Source: Paracoccaceae bacterium
GTDB taxonomy: Bacteria; Pseudomonadota; Alphaproteobacteria; Rhodobacterales; Rhodobacteraceae
Assembly (NCBI GenBank): GCA_019911965.1
Contig: JAIOJF010000029.1
Coordinates: forward strand, 1-64,000
Direction of reading: 5' to 3'
DNA length: 64,000 bases
The notes below the pieces were generated by a model. It ran no database searches, had not been told where the DNA came from, and was given only the letters and a program-made list of their open reading frames with translations. Shown here in pieces: positions 52,804 to 61,352 of this stretch. How positions within the stretch are numbered: position 1 is the first letter of the stretch; each line of letters begins with the position of its first letter. Both the position numbers and the translations under genes were made by a program.

Positions 52804-54159
52804 TCAGATTGCCAGCGAATGCCCCGAGGCGCTCATCGCATAGGCATCAAACTCACGCGCGATCATGCGGGTCAGGCTGCGCCCTTCGGGCAGAATCTGC
52901 ATGAGCGAACCGGAATGCGCCGTGAAGGGCGCGAATTTCTGATGCACCCGCGCCATTTCGGACCTGAGGTCCACCGGCACGCGATCCAGTTCCGCCTCGA
53001 TGGCGTCCAGATCAAGGCGGAAGGTGCACATGAGTTCCTCGATCACACGGCTGCGCAGATGATCCTCGGCCGAGAAGGCATGGCCCCGCGCCGAGGCAAA
53101 CGCGCCATCGCGCACCCGCGCCAGATAGGCCGAAGTGGCGGCGGCGTTCTGCACGAAGCCCTGGCGGAATTTCGAGATTGCAGAGGCGCCAAGCCCGATC
53201 AGCGTGTCGCAGGTATCATCGGTATAGCCCTGGAAGTTCCGCCGAAGACGGCCTTCTTCCAAAGCGCGGTTCAGCCCGTCGTCGGGCCGGGCGAAATGGT
53301 CGATGCCGATGGCGTTATAGCCCGATGCCAGGAACAGATCGTTCGCGGTCTCGAACAGGCCCAGGCGGTTTTCGGAGCCCGGCAGATGCTGTTCGGGGAT
53401 CATGGTCTGCCGCTTGGCCATCCACGGCACATGCGCGTAGCCATAAAGCGCCACCCGGTCCGGGCCAAGGCTGAGCAGCTTTTCGGTGGTGGCGGTGATG
53501 CTGGCAGTATCCTGATGCGGCAGGCCGTACAGGATATCGGCGTTCAGGCTGTGGATGCCTCGGGCGCGCAGCTTTCCGGCAACCTCGGCCGTGATCTCGA
53601 AGCTTTGTTCGCGGCCGATCACCTTCTGGATATCGGGATCGAAATCCTGCACGCCCATGCTGGCGCGGTTCATGCCGGCAGCGGCCAGCGCGTCAAGGCG
53701 GCCGTCGTCAACTTCGGTCGGATCAATCTCGACCGAAAATTCGTAGCCTTCGGCAAAGGGCAGGCCATCGGCGATGGTCCCGGCCAGTGTGGCGATCTGG
53801 GCCGGGTTCAGCAGCGTCGGCGTGCCCCCGCCCCAGTGCAGCCGGTTCAGCCGCACGCCACTCGGCAGGGCTGCCGCGACCATCCTGATCTCGTCCAGCA
53901 GGGTGCCGAGATAGGATTGCACCGGATCGCCGGTACGAACCCCTTGCGTGCGACAGGCGCAGAACCAGCACAGCCGGCGGCAAAACGGGATGTGAACATA
54001 GAGCGATACGGAATCGTCCGCCGGAACCGCGCCCAGCCATTCGCTGAAGTTGGTGGCCTGCACCCCGGTGCTGAATTGCGGCGATGTCGGGTACGAGGTG
54101 TACCGCGGCACTTTAGCGTCAAATAAACCGAGGGCGGCGAGTTGCTTATTGTAGGTCAT
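52804..54159 (-). CDS. hemN: Oxygen-independent coproporphyrinogen III oxidase
   Basis: Radical-SAM enzyme decarboxylating coproporphyrinogen III during anaerobic or low-oxygen haem and chlorophyll synthesis. The 451-aa protein has the cluster motif YVHIPFCRRLCWFCACRTQG (Cys60, 64, 67, plus 69), then LHWGGGTPTLL and the HemN C-terminal domain. It is divergent from fnrL, and a perfect FNR box lies 35 bp upstream of its start, so it is almost certainly controlled by FnrL, as known for this pair in Rhodobacter. Confidence 0.95.
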   Translation of the reverse strand: MTYNKQLAALGLFDAKVPRYTSYPTSPQFSTGVQATNFSEWLGAVPADDSVSLYVHIPFCRRLCWFCACRTQGVRTGDPVQSYLGTLLDEIRMVAAALPSGVRLNRLHWGGGTPTLLNPAQIATLAGTIADGLPFAEGYEFSVEIDPTEVDDGRLDALAAAGMNRASMGVQDFDPDIQKVIGREQSFEITAEVAGKLRARGIHSLNADILYGLPHQDTASITATTEKLLSLGPDRVALYGYAHVPWMAKRQTMIPEQHLPGSENRLGLFETANDLFLASGYNAIGIDHFARPDDGLNRALEEGRLRRNFQGYTDDTCDTLIGLGASAISKFRQGFVQNAAATSAYLARVRDGAFASARGHAFSAEDHLRSRVIEELMCTFRLDLDAIEAELDRVPVDLRSEMARVHQKFAPFTAHSGSLMQILPEGRSLTRMIAREFDAYAMSASGHSLAI

Positions 54160-54193
54160 TCGCCTACCTAATGTAGTGTGAACAGATCATTCC

Positions 54194-54207
54194 TTGATCA
54201 AGATCAA
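54194..54207. promoter_or_regulatory. FNR box between hemN and fnrL
   Basis: TTGAT-CAAG-ATCAA is a perfect match to the FNR consensus TTGAT-N4-ATCAA. It lies between the divergent starts (54159 and 54222), only 15 bp from the fnrL ATG. That position suits repression of fnrL itself and activation of hemN. Confidence 0.9.
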
Positions 54208-54221
54208 ATTCGGGGTGCGGG

Positions 54222-54968
54222 ATGAACCTGCATACAACACAACTGGTCAGAACCGATTGCGACTCCTGTCCCATTCGGCACCGCGCCGTCTGCTCGCGTT
54301 GCGAGCCGGACGAACTGGACGTGTTGGAAACCATGAAGACCTACAAGACCTACGACGCCGGGCAGACGCTGGTCTGGGCCGGTGATTCGGTGCAGTTCCT
54401 GGGTTCGGTCGTGTCCGGGGTCGCCGCGCTCAGCCAGACGATGGAAGATGGCCGCCGCCAGATGGTCGGCCTGCTGTTGCCATCGGATTTCGTTGGCCGC
54501 CCGGGCCGCGAGATCGCGCCGTTCGACGTGGTTGCGGCGACCGAGGTGACGGTATGCCGGTTCCAGAAGGCGCCGTTTGAAAAGCTGCTGGTCTCGACTC
54601 CGTCGATTGCCACACGACTGCTGGAAATGACGCTGGACGAACTGGATTCCGCGCGCGAATGGATGCTGCTGCTGGGCCGCAAGACCGCGCGCGAAAAGAT
54701 CGCCAGCCTGCTGGCCATCATCGCGCGGCGCGATGCCAGCCTGCGCCTGCGCAAGGCGGCGGGCCGGGTGCAGTTCGATCTTCCCCTGTCGCGCGAGGCG
54801 ATGGCGGATTACCTTGGCCTGACGCTGGAAACCGTCAGCCGCCAGATTTCCGCGCTGAAGCGCGAAGGCATCATTGAATTGCAGGGCAAGCGGCGGATCA
54901 ACATTCCCGACTATGCCAACCTTCTGAACGAGACCGGCGACGATACCGATGGCGGCATGATCGTCTGA
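54222..54968 (+). CDS. fnrL: FNR-family oxygen-sensing regulator FnrL
   Basis: A 248-aa CRP/FNR regulator that binds a 4Fe-4S cluster under low oxygen and then activates anaerobic genes. The N-terminal cysteines are CDSCPIRHRAVCSRC (13, 16, 24, 27), and a further Cys112 in EVTVCRF is the likely fourth ligand. The helix-turn-helix LSREAMADYLGLTLETVSRQ carries the E-x-x-S-R of FNR recognition helices, matching the adjacent TTGAT half-site. Confidence 0.95.
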   Translation: MNLHTTQLVRTDCDSCPIRHRAVCSRCEPDELDVLETMKTYKTYDAGQTLVWAGDSVQFLGSVVSGVAALSQTMEDGRRQMVGLLLPSDFVGRPGREIAPFDVVAATEVTVCRFQKAPFEKLLVSTPSIATRLLEMTLDELDSAREWMLLLGRKTAREKIASLLAIIARRDASLRLRKAAGRVQFDLPLSREAMADYLGLTLETVSRQISALKREGIIELQGKRRINIPDYANLLNETGDDTDGGMIV

Positions 54969-55013
54969 TCGCCAATGCCGGTTTCGTAGCAAGGGGATTT
55001 AACGGAGTCGGAC

Positions 55014-55379
55014 ATGCGTTCGCTGCCAGAAAAGATGCAGGTATTGTCATTGCCCGGCGGCAAGGTGGAATGCGATGCGGCGGGCTATCTGACTGACCCC
55101 CTGCGCTGGAGCGTGGAATTTGCCGAACACGTCGCGCGTGAACAGGGTATCACGCTGACACCCGATCATTTCGCGGTGATCGCGTTCATGCGGGCCTATA
55201 ACGAAGAACACGGCATCATGGCGGATGCGCGGTTCGTGCTGAAATTCCTGGCCGAGCGCCAAGACACTGACAAGAAGGGTGCGCGGGATATGATGTTCCG
55301 GCTGTTTCCCTATGGCTATGTCTCGCAGGCCTGCAAGATCGCAGGCATGAAACAGCCCCGCGCCTGGAGCACCGGCTGA
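55014..55379 (+). CDS. DsrC/TusE-family sulfur-relay-like protein
   Basis: A 121-aa protein with the DsrC/TusE fold: DAAGYLTDPLRWSVEFAEHV, ITLTPDHFAVIAFMRAYNEE and FPYGYVSQACKIAGMKQPRA. The family uses Cys residues in a flexible C-terminal arm. Here the first (in QACKIAG) is kept, but the penultimate one is replaced (ending RAWSTG), so it differs from both classical DsrC (two Cys) and TusE (penultimate only). Its place beside fnrL suggests a redox or regulatory role rather than tRNA thiolation; this is inference. Confidence 0.85.
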   Translation: MRSLPEKMQVLSLPGGKVECDAAGYLTDPLRWSVEFAEHVAREQGITLTPDHFAVIAFMRAYNEEHGIMADARFVLKFLAERQDTDKKGARDMMFRLFPYGYVSQACKIAGMKQPRAWSTG

Positions 55380-55401
55380 CTGTAACACGCCCCTAGGGCG
55401 C

Positions 55402-55501
55402 GTTGCGTTTGATCAGAATCGCACATTCATCCGATGACCCGAGGCAGCGTTTGCGCGAGCAAATGCGTTCGGAGCATCGGGTGAATTCGATTTGACGCAA
55501 C
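55402..55501. repeat. 100-bp dispersed palindromic repeat, copy 2 (inverted)
   Basis: Reads from GTTGCGTTTGATC to TTTGACGCAAC and is the reverse-complement match of the copy at 36331-36430, of identical length. Many positions agree, and several arm differences are paired (GGG/CCC in one copy becomes CCG/CGG in the other), keeping the hairpin. It lies between the DsrC-like gene and a terminator. Confidence 0.88.
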
Positions 55502-55518
55502 ACGCCCCTGAATAACAC

Positions 55519-55553
55519 AAGGCCCGGTGGAAATCCTCCACCGGGCCTTTTCG
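55519..55553 (+). terminator. Rho-independent terminator
   Basis: The arms AAGGCCCGGTGGA and TCCACCGGGCCTT pair perfectly over 13 bp with a 5-base loop, followed by TTCGTTT. It ends transcripts from the DsrC-like gene and probably also limits the convergent fadJ message. Confidence 0.85.
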
Positions 55554-55579
55554 TTTCAAACCGTGTCGCCTGACGGTAA

Positions 55580-57784
55580 TCAGGCGGCCTGTGCCTCCGG
55601 CGCGAACCGGCCATAGAAGGTTTCGCCCTTCGCCGCCATGTCACGCAGCAGTTCCGGTGCGGCAAACCGCTTGCCATAGGTTTTCACCAGCCGGTCGCAG
55701 GTGGCCACCGCCTGTTCCGCGCCCAGAATATCCAGCCACGAGAACGGGCCGCCCGACCACGGCGCAAAGCCCCAGCCCAGCACCGCGCCGACATCGCCTT
55801 CGCGGATATCTTCCAGCACGCCGGTTTCCAGTGCGCGCACCGCCTCAAGCGATTGCGACAGCATCAGGCGCAGCTTGACATCCTCCAGCGGGGTTTCGTC
55901 GTCGGGATTGCCCCAGGTGTCGCGCAGGCCCTGCCACAGGCCCTGCCGCTTACCGGCCTCGTCGTAATTGTAGAACCCGGCCTTGGTCTTGCGGCCATAG
56001 CGGCCCTCGTCGAACAATTTGAACGCAACCTCGTCCACATCGTCATTGTCATAGGCATTGCCCATCGCCGCCTTGGTCGCCTTGGCGATCTTGACGCCGA
56101 GGTCGATCGAGGTTTCGTCGGTCAGTTGCAGCGGCCCAAGCGGCATTCCCAGCAGCTTGGCGGCGTTTTCGATCAGCGCCGGTTCAACCCCTTCGCGGAC
56201 CATGCGCATCGCCTCGTTGATGTAAGGGATGATGCAGCGGTTGGCGTAGAAGAAGCGTTCGTCGTTGACCACGATCGGGGTCTTGCGGATCTGGCGCACG
56301 TAGTCCAGCGCCTTGGCTACCGCGACCGGGCCGGTCTGCGCGCCCTTGATGATCTCGACCAGCATCATCTTGTGCACCGGCGAGAAGAAGTGGATGCCGA
56401 TGAACTGTTCCGGCCGCGCCGAGGCCGTGGCCAGCGACGAGATCGGCAGCGTCGAGGTATTGGTGGCGAAGATCGCATCGGCGGGAATGACCGCCTCGGC
56501 CTTCTTCGTCACCTCGGCCTTGACGGCGGGGTCCTCGAACACCGCCTCGACGATCAGGTCGCAGCCTTTCAGCGCGGCGTAATCGGTGGTGGCGGTGATC
56601 CGGCCCAGCACTTCGGCCTTCTTGTCCTCGGTTACCTTGCGCCGCTTGATGCCTTCGTCAAGGATGCCCGCGGAATGTGCCTTGCCCTTGTCGGCACTTT
56701 CCTGGGTGGCGTCGATCAGCACCACCTCGATGCCTGCCAGCGCCGAGACATGGGCGATGCCCGCCCCCATCATGCCGGCGCCCAGCACGCCGACCTTCCT
56801 GACCGACTGATCGGCCACGTCCTTGGGCCGCACAGCGCCTTTTTCCAGCGCCTGCTTGTTCAGGAACAAGGACCGGATCATGCCGGTGGTCGACGGCGTG
56901 GTCATCACCTTGGTGAACCAGCGGGCCTCGATCTTCAGCGCGGTATCGAACGGCACCAGCGCCCCTTCGTAAATCGCACCCAAAAGCGCCTTGGCCGCCG
57001 GATAGGCGCCTTGGGTCTTGGCATGGATCATCACCGCGCCGCCGACGAACATCGGCAGGCCCATCGGGGTGTAAGGCGCGCCGCCCGGCATCTTGTAGCC
57101 CTTGGCATCCCAGGGCTTGACCAGATCGGCTTCCTTGGCATTGGCGATCCAGTCTTTCGCCGCCGCGATCAACTGATCCGCGGGCACCACATCGTCAATC
57201 AGCCCGGTGGCCTTCATCTTGGCGGGCGACAGCATCTTGCCTTCCATCAGGATAGGTGCTGCAGCCATCAGGCCCAGCTTGCGCGGCACCCGCGTGGCCC
57301 CGCCGGCACCGGGGAACAGGCCGACCAGGATTTCCGGCAGGCCAAGCTTGGCCTTGGGGTTGTCGGCCACGATGATCCGGTGGCAGGCCAGCGGCAGCTC
57401 GAAGCCGATCCCGGCGGCGGTGCCGGGCAGGGCGGCGACGAACGGCTTGCCGCCCTTCTTGGTCTTGAAATCCATGCCGCCCAGCTCGATTTTCCGCAGC
57501 AGGCCATGCATCTGCATGATGCCGTTGAAAATCCCCTCGGCCGGGTTGCCGCCGGCATCCCCGGCTTGCCCGGCCAGCACGTTCAGATCCATGCCGCCGG
57601 CGAAATCCTTCTTGCCGGAGGTGATGATCACGCCCTTGACCGCATCGTCGGCCAGCGCCTTGTCAACGCAAGCATTCAGTTCCGCAAGACCCTCATAGGT
57701 CATCACGTTCATGCTTTTGCCCGGGCAATCCCAGGTGATCGTGGCGATGCCGTCATCTGCGGCTGCATAGTGAAATTCAGTCAT
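55580..57784 (-). CDS. fadJ: 3-hydroxyacyl-CoA dehydrogenase/enoyl-CoA hydratase bifunctional protein
   Basis: A 734-aa beta-oxidation multienzyme. The N-terminal crotonase half has [15 protein letters not shown] and [20 protein letters not shown]; the dehydrogenase half begins with the NAD motif [20 protein letters not shown] and has [11 protein letters not shown] and [14 protein letters not shown]. It is preceded on the same strand by the thiolase gene (51 bp apart), which completes the cycle. FadJ is used here by resemblance; a FadB name would describe the same activities. Confidence 0.93.
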   Translation of the reverse strand: MTEFHYAAADDGIATITWDCPGKSMNVMTYEGLAELNACVDKALADDAVKGVIITSGKKDFAGGMDLNVLAGQAGDAGGNPAEGIFNGIMQMHGLLRKIELGGMDFKTKKGGKPFVAALPGTAAGIGFELPLACHRIIVADNPKAKLGLPEILVGLFPGAGGATRVPRKLGLMAAAPILMEGKMLSPAKMKATGLIDDVVPADQLIAAAKDWIANAKEADLVKPWDAKGYKMPGGAPYTPMGLPMFVGGAVMIHAKTQGAYPAAKALLGAIYEGALVPFDTALKIEARWFTKVMTTPSTTGMIRSLFLNKQALEKGAVRPKDVADQSVRKVGVLGAGMMGAGIAHVSALAGIEVVLIDATQESADKGKAHSAGILDEGIKRRKVTEDKKAEVLGRITATTDYAALKGCDLIVEAVFEDPAVKAEVTKKAEAVIPADAIFATNTSTLPISSLATASARPEQFIGIHFFSPVHKMMLVEIIKGAQTGPVAVAKALDYVRQIRKTPIVVNDERFFYANRCIIPYINEAMRMVREGVEPALIENAAKLLGMPLGPLQLTDETSIDLGVKIAKATKAAMGNAYDNDDVDEVAFKLFDEGRYGRKTKAGFYNYDEAGKRQGLWQGLRDTWGNPDDETPLEDVKLRLMLSQSLEAVRALETGVLEDIREGDVGAVLGWGFAPWSGGPFSWLDILGAEQAVATCDRLVKTYGKRFAAPELLRDMAAKGETFYGRFAPEAQAA

Positions 57785-57835
57785 TTTCGTCCCTTTCAGG
57801 GTTGTACTTCTGTTCCGTCAGTTGGCGCGAAGGGG

Positions 57836-59047
57836 TCAGACCCGCTCGATCACCGTGGCGGCACCCATGCCCGAGCCGATGCAGAGCGTGGCAAGGCCGG
57901 TTTCCTTGTCGGTGCGCTCCAATTCGTCCAGCAGCGTGCTGAGGATGATGGCACCAGTGGCCCCCAGCGGGTGGCCCATCGCGATCGCGCCGCCATTGAC
58001 GTTGACCTTGGCGTGATCGGCATCGAAGGCCTGCAGGAAGCGCAGCACGACCGAGGCGAAGGCCTCGTTCACCTCGAACAGATCTATATCGCCGATCGAC
58101 ATGCCGGCGGCCTGCAGCACCCGCTCGGTCGCGGGCACCGGACCGGTCAGCATGATCGTCGGATCGGTGCCGATCCGCGAGGTGGCAACGAAGCGCGCGC
58201 GCGGCTTCAGGCTGTGGGCCTCGCCGAATTCCTTGTTGCCGATCAGGATAGCGGCGGAGCCGTCCGCGATGCCCGACGAGTTGCCGGCATGGTGGACATG
58301 GTTGATCCGCTCGAATTGCGGGTATTTCATCAGCGCGATGGCGTCAAAGCCGGGCATCACCTCGCCCTGTTCCTTGAACGACGGGCGCAAAGCGCCGAGG
58401 CTCTGCATGTCGGTTTCGGCGCGGATCATCTCGTCACGATCAAGGATGTCGATGCCGTTCTGATCCTTCAGGACCATGCGGCTTTTGGCGAAACGGCCTT
58501 CGGCCTGGGCCTTGGCGGCGCGTTTCTGGCTTTCCACGGCATAGGCATCGCATTCGTCGCGCGAAAAGCCGTATTTGGTGGCGATCAGGTCGGCCCCGAT
58601 GCCCTGCGGCACGAAATAGGATTTCATCGCCAGCGTCGGGTCGGCGGCAATCGCGCCACCGTCCGAGCCCATCGGCACCCGGCTCATGCTTTCCACGCCA
58701 CCGGCGATATAGGCATTGCCGGCCCCGCCGCGCACCTGGTTGGCGGCGATGTTGACGGCTTCAAGCCCCGAGGCACAGAAGCGGTTGATCGAAACACCGG
58801 GGATACGCTCGTCCAGATCGGAATAAAGCACGGCAGAGCGTGCGAGGCAGGCGCCCTGCTCGCCGATCTGGGTGACATTGCCCCAGATCACGTCCTCAAC
58901 CGCATGGCCCTCAAGGTTGTTGCGCTTGGCCAGTGCGTTCAGGGTTTGTGCCGACAGGCGGACGGCGGTTACCTCGTGCAGGGTGCCATCGGGCTTGCCC
59001 TTGCCGCGCGGCGTGCGGACGGTGTCGTAGATATATGCATCGGTCAT
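57836..59047 (-). CDS. fadA: Acetyl-CoA C-acyltransferase (thiolase)
   Basis: Cleaves 3-ketoacyl-CoA at the end of each beta-oxidation round. The 403-aa protein has the nucleophilic Cys in [19 protein letters not shown], the substrate loop [12 protein letters not shown], the His motif [15 protein letters not shown] and the second Cys in [10 protein letters not shown]. It lies between the GST and fadJ genes on one strand. The preference for degradative long chains rather than acetoacetyl-CoA follows from the context. Confidence 0.93.
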   Translation of the reverse strand: MTDAYIYDTVRTPRGKGKPDGTLHEVTAVRLSAQTLNALAKRNNLEGHAVEDVIWGNVTQIGEQGACLARSAVLYSDLDERIPGVSINRFCASGLEAVNIAANQVRGGAGNAYIAGGVESMSRVPMGSDGGAIAADPTLAMKSYFVPQGIGADLIATKYGFSRDECDAYAVESQKRAAKAQAEGRFAKSRMVLKDQNGIDILDRDEMIRAETDMQSLGALRPSFKEQGEVMPGFDAIALMKYPQFERINHVHHAGNSSGIADGSAAILIGNKEFGEAHSLKPRARFVATSRIGTDPTIMLTGPVPATERVLQAAGMSIGDIDLFEVNEAFASVVLRFLQAFDADHAKVNVNGGAIAMGHPLGATGAIILSTLLDELERTDKETGLATLCIGSGMGAATVIERV

Positions 59048-59073
59048 GTGTCTGTTCCTTTCAGGCGGGTCAG

Positions 59074-59706
59074 TCAGGCGCGGTCAGCGGGGCTGCCGGG
59101 CATCAGATCGTAGGGATGTTTCCAGCCGGGCAGGGCGGCGATACGGTCCAGCCAGGCGTCGATTTCAGGGAAGTCCTTGCGCTCAAAGCCGAAGGGCTCG
59201 GGGTAATAAAGATAGCCGCAGGCCGACAGGTCGGCATTGGTCACGCTGTCACCGACGATCCAGTCGCGCCCTTTCAGGTGGCTGTCCAGCAGGCCATAAG
59301 CGGCTTTCAGGCGGGACTGGTTGAAGGCGATCACTTCGGCAGGGCGCTTGTCGGGCGGCAGGAAGTTCATCAGGAACCGGGTCATGCCGGCGGCCGAGGA
59401 CAGCTTGTGATTGTCCCACAGCACCCAGCGCAGGATGTCGTAGTTTTCTTCGTGGGTCTTGCCGCCGAACTTGCCGGATTTCTCGGTGACATAGGCCTGG
59501 ATGCAGCCCGACTGGCTGATCCGGAAATCGCCGTCGACCAGCACGGGCGCTTCGCCCAATTCGTTGACATTCGCGCGGTATTCCGGTGTGCGGGTCTCGC
59601 CCTTGAAGAAATCGACATAGACCGGTTCCCAGTCAAGACCGCTCAGTTGCAGCGCCAGCGCCGCCTTGTAGGAATTGCCGCTTTCACCGAAGCAGTAAAG
59701 TTTCAT
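59074..59706 (-). CDS. Glutathione S-transferase family protein
   Basis: A 210-aa GST: a thioredoxin-like N-terminal domain (YCFGESGNSYKAALALQLSG, ELGEAPVLVDGDFRISQSGC) and an all-helical C-terminal domain (ADLSACGYLYYPEPFGFERK). The ATG at 59706 has AAAGG at good spacing; an in-frame ATG two codons earlier lies too close to it. It sits in the beta-oxidation block; its substrate is unknown. Confidence 0.88.
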   Translation of the reverse strand: MKLYCFGESGNSYKAALALQLSGLDWEPVYVDFFKGETRTPEYRANVNELGEAPVLVDGDFRISQSGCIQAYVTEKSGKFGGKTHEENYDILRWVLWDNHKLSSAAGMTRFLMNFLPPDKRPAEVIAFNQSRLKAAYGLLDSHLKGRDWIVGDSVTNADLSACGYLYYPEPFGFERKDFPEIDAWLDRIAALPGWKHPYDLMPGSPADRA

Positions 59707-59740
59707 GGTCATCCTTTGGCTCCCTGTTTTGATCCGCATA

Positions 59741-59761
59741 GCGGGGGCTTCGCGCCCCCGC
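59741..59761. repeat. GC hairpin of a dispersed Rhodobacteraceae intergenic repeat
   Basis: GCGGGGGC-TTCGC-GCCCCCGC forms an 8-bp stem, followed by ACCCCCGCGGAGTATTTTT. This combination is very common between genes of Rhodobacteraceae (memory, unverified) and probably acts as a terminator-like element. Confidence 0.7.
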
Positions 59762-59770
59762 ACCCCCGCG

Positions 59771-59944
59771 GAGTATTTTTCCCAAAGAGAAGCAAGGTTT
59801 TGCTAACCTTGTTTCGACACATTTGCCGGGCGGTACAGGCTGGAGAGCCGATGACCGCCCGAGGAGAAGTCGCCCCCGTTTGCGATGTCAGCCGGCAGGC
59901 GGACGGGGGCGCATCTTGCCGGCTTCTTTTTGGTACAAATACTC
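59771..59944. other. Intergenic element with interleaved helices; candidate structured RNA
   Basis: Bounded by the inverted octamer GAGTATTT (59771-59778) / AAATACTC (59937-59944). It contains a small hairpin CAAGGTT...AACCTTG (59793-59811), a stem GGGCGGT / ACCGCCC (59828-59860) and two interleaved pairs: CGCCCCCG (59871-59878) with CGGGGGCG (59904-59911), and AGCCGGCA (59890-59897) with TGCCGGCT (59917-59924). The last is followed by TCTTTTT on the plus strand, like a terminator. No protein-coding gene is convincing here. Confidence 0.55.
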
Positions 59945-59973
59945 AAGCTCCACCACCGCAACCCGCGCCGGCG

Positions 59974-61128
59974 TCAGAGCTTGCGCGAGATCAGTTCCTT
60001 CATGATTTCATTGGTGCCGCCATAGATGCGCTGCACCCTGGCATCCGTCCACATTTCCGCCACCGCATATTCCTGCATGAAGCCATAGCCGCCATGCAGT
60101 TGCAGGCATTCGTCCAGCACCTTGTTCTGCATGTCGCTCAGCCAGTATTTGCACATCGCCGCCTGTTCGACGCTGAGTTCGCCCTTGAGATGTGCTTCGA
60201 TGCATTTGTCGAGGAAGGCGCGGCTGACCACCGCGTTGGTCTGGCATTCCGCCAGCTTGAAGCGGGTGTTCTGGAACTGGATGATCGGCCCGCCGAATGC
60301 CTCGCGTTCCTTGCAATAGGCGATGGTGCGTTCCACCGCCCCTTCCATCGCGCCGACCGCACCACAGCCGATGATCAGGCGTTCCTGTGGCAATTGCTGC
60401 ATCATCTGATAAAAGCCACGCCCCTCTTCGCCGCCCAGCAGGTTTTCCGGGGCGATCTCGACATTATCGAAGAACAGTTCCGAAGTATCGGCGGCTTTCA
60501 GGCCGATCTTGTCGAGGTTGCGGCCCCGTGCGAAGCCGGTCGCACCATCGGTCTCCACCACCATCAGCGACGTGCCCCTGGCCCCTGCCGACGGGTCGGT
60601 CTTGGCGGCGACGATGATAAGGTTGGCGTGCTGGCCGTTGGTGATGAAGGTCTTCTGGCCGGTCATCCTGTAGGAATTGCCCTCGCGGATGGCGCGGGTC
60701 TTGATCGCCTGCACGTCCGAGCCGCCGGACGGTTCGGTCATCGCCAATGCGCCGACCAGTTCACCCGAAACCATCTTCGGCAGCCAGCGGCGTTTCTGAT
60801 CCTCGGTGCCGCATTTCAGGATGTAATGCGAAACGATGCCGGAATGGATGCCCTGGCCCCAGCTTGCCAGATTGGCGCGGCTGGCCTCCATCAGGATCAC
60901 CGCCTCGTGGCCGAAATCACCGCCGGGGCCGCCATATTCTTCCGGGATCGACGGGCAGAGCAGGCCCAGTTCGCCGGCTTCGCGCCAGGTTTCGACATCC
61001 ATCTCGCCCTGTTTGCGCCATGTCTCGAATTTCGGTGCCCATTCAGTGGAGATGAAACTGGCGGTCATCTCGGCGAGCATCCTGTGCTCGTCGGTCATCC
61101 AGTTGCTTTGCAGATGGCTCGTGCTCAT
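59974..61128 (-). CDS. Acyl-CoA dehydrogenase, short form
   Basis: A 384-aa FAD enzyme of the classical four-subunit type. Recognisable parts are [20 protein letters not shown] for the FAD loop, [20 protein letters not shown], and the C-terminal [18 protein letters not shown], whose Glu is the probable catalytic base. It is translationally coupled to the upstream 75-aa gene (4-nt overlap) and lies in the beta-oxidation block. Chain-length preference unknown. Confidence 0.93.
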   Translation of the reverse strand: MSTSHLQSNWMTDEHRMLAEMTASFISTEWAPKFETWRKQGEMDVETWREAGELGLLCPSIPEEYGGPGGDFGHEAVILMEASRANLASWGQGIHSGIVSHYILKCGTEDQKRRWLPKMVSGELVGALAMTEPSGGSDVQAIKTRAIREGNSYRMTGQKTFITNGQHANLIIVAAKTDPSAGARGTSLMVVETDGATGFARGRNLDKIGLKAADTSELFFDNVEIAPENLLGGEEGRGFYQMMQQLPQERLIIGCGAVGAMEGAVERTIAYCKEREAFGGPIIQFQNTRFKLAECQTNAVVSRAFLDKCIEAHLKGELSVEQAAMCKYWLSDMQNKVLDECLQLHGGYGFMQEYAVAEMWTDARVQRIYGGTNEIMKELISRKL

Positions 61129-61352
61129 GGCGATAGGCTCCCTTTTGTCGGCGCGCCGTATTCAGCGGTCATTTCCGCGAATACGGCGTCCAGTTCGTCC
61201 TTGTCCGCGATCCTGTCGAGATTTTCGAGCAGGAAGGTCAGGCAGTAATTGTTGCCAAACCCGTATTGCGCATTCAAGCCGCGCAGTCGTGCATAGGCCT
61301 GTTCCGTTACGGCACAGCTGAAACGCTTGCCGAGCGGCAGGCGTTTTGCCAT
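61125..61352 (-). CDS. Small protein with ribbon-helix-helix-like pattern
   Basis: A 75-aa protein between two acyl-CoA dehydrogenase genes, overlapping the downstream one by 4 nt and abutting the upstream one. A basic start ([10 protein letters not shown]) leads to a strand-helix-helix pattern ([20 protein letters not shown], then [20 protein letters not shown]) reminiscent of ribbon-helix-helix DNA-binding proteins. It could equally be a small accessory protein of the dehydrogenases. Function unknown. Confidence 0.7.
   Translation of the reverse strand: MAKRLPLGKRFSCAVTEQAYARLRGLNAQYGFGNNYCLTFLLENLDRIADKDELDAVFAEMTAEYGAPTKGSLSP

Noticed and set aside
55853-59113. Plus-strand reading frame of 1,086 codons
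   Set aside because: It lies opposite fadJ and the thiolase; composition is shadow-like (His/Gly/Arg/Asp-rich) with no domain.
59828-59931. Glycine riboswitch
   Set aside because: GGAGAG and a GGAGAA-like stretch are suggestive, but the GCCGAAGG core and the C-T-C-A-G-G-C pattern are missing, and no glycine-related gene follows.
59852-59975. Short plus-strand ORF starting MTARGEVAPVCDVSRQA
   Set aside because: It overlaps the structured element and then the opposite-strand dehydrogenase; no ribosome-binding site and no recognised protein.
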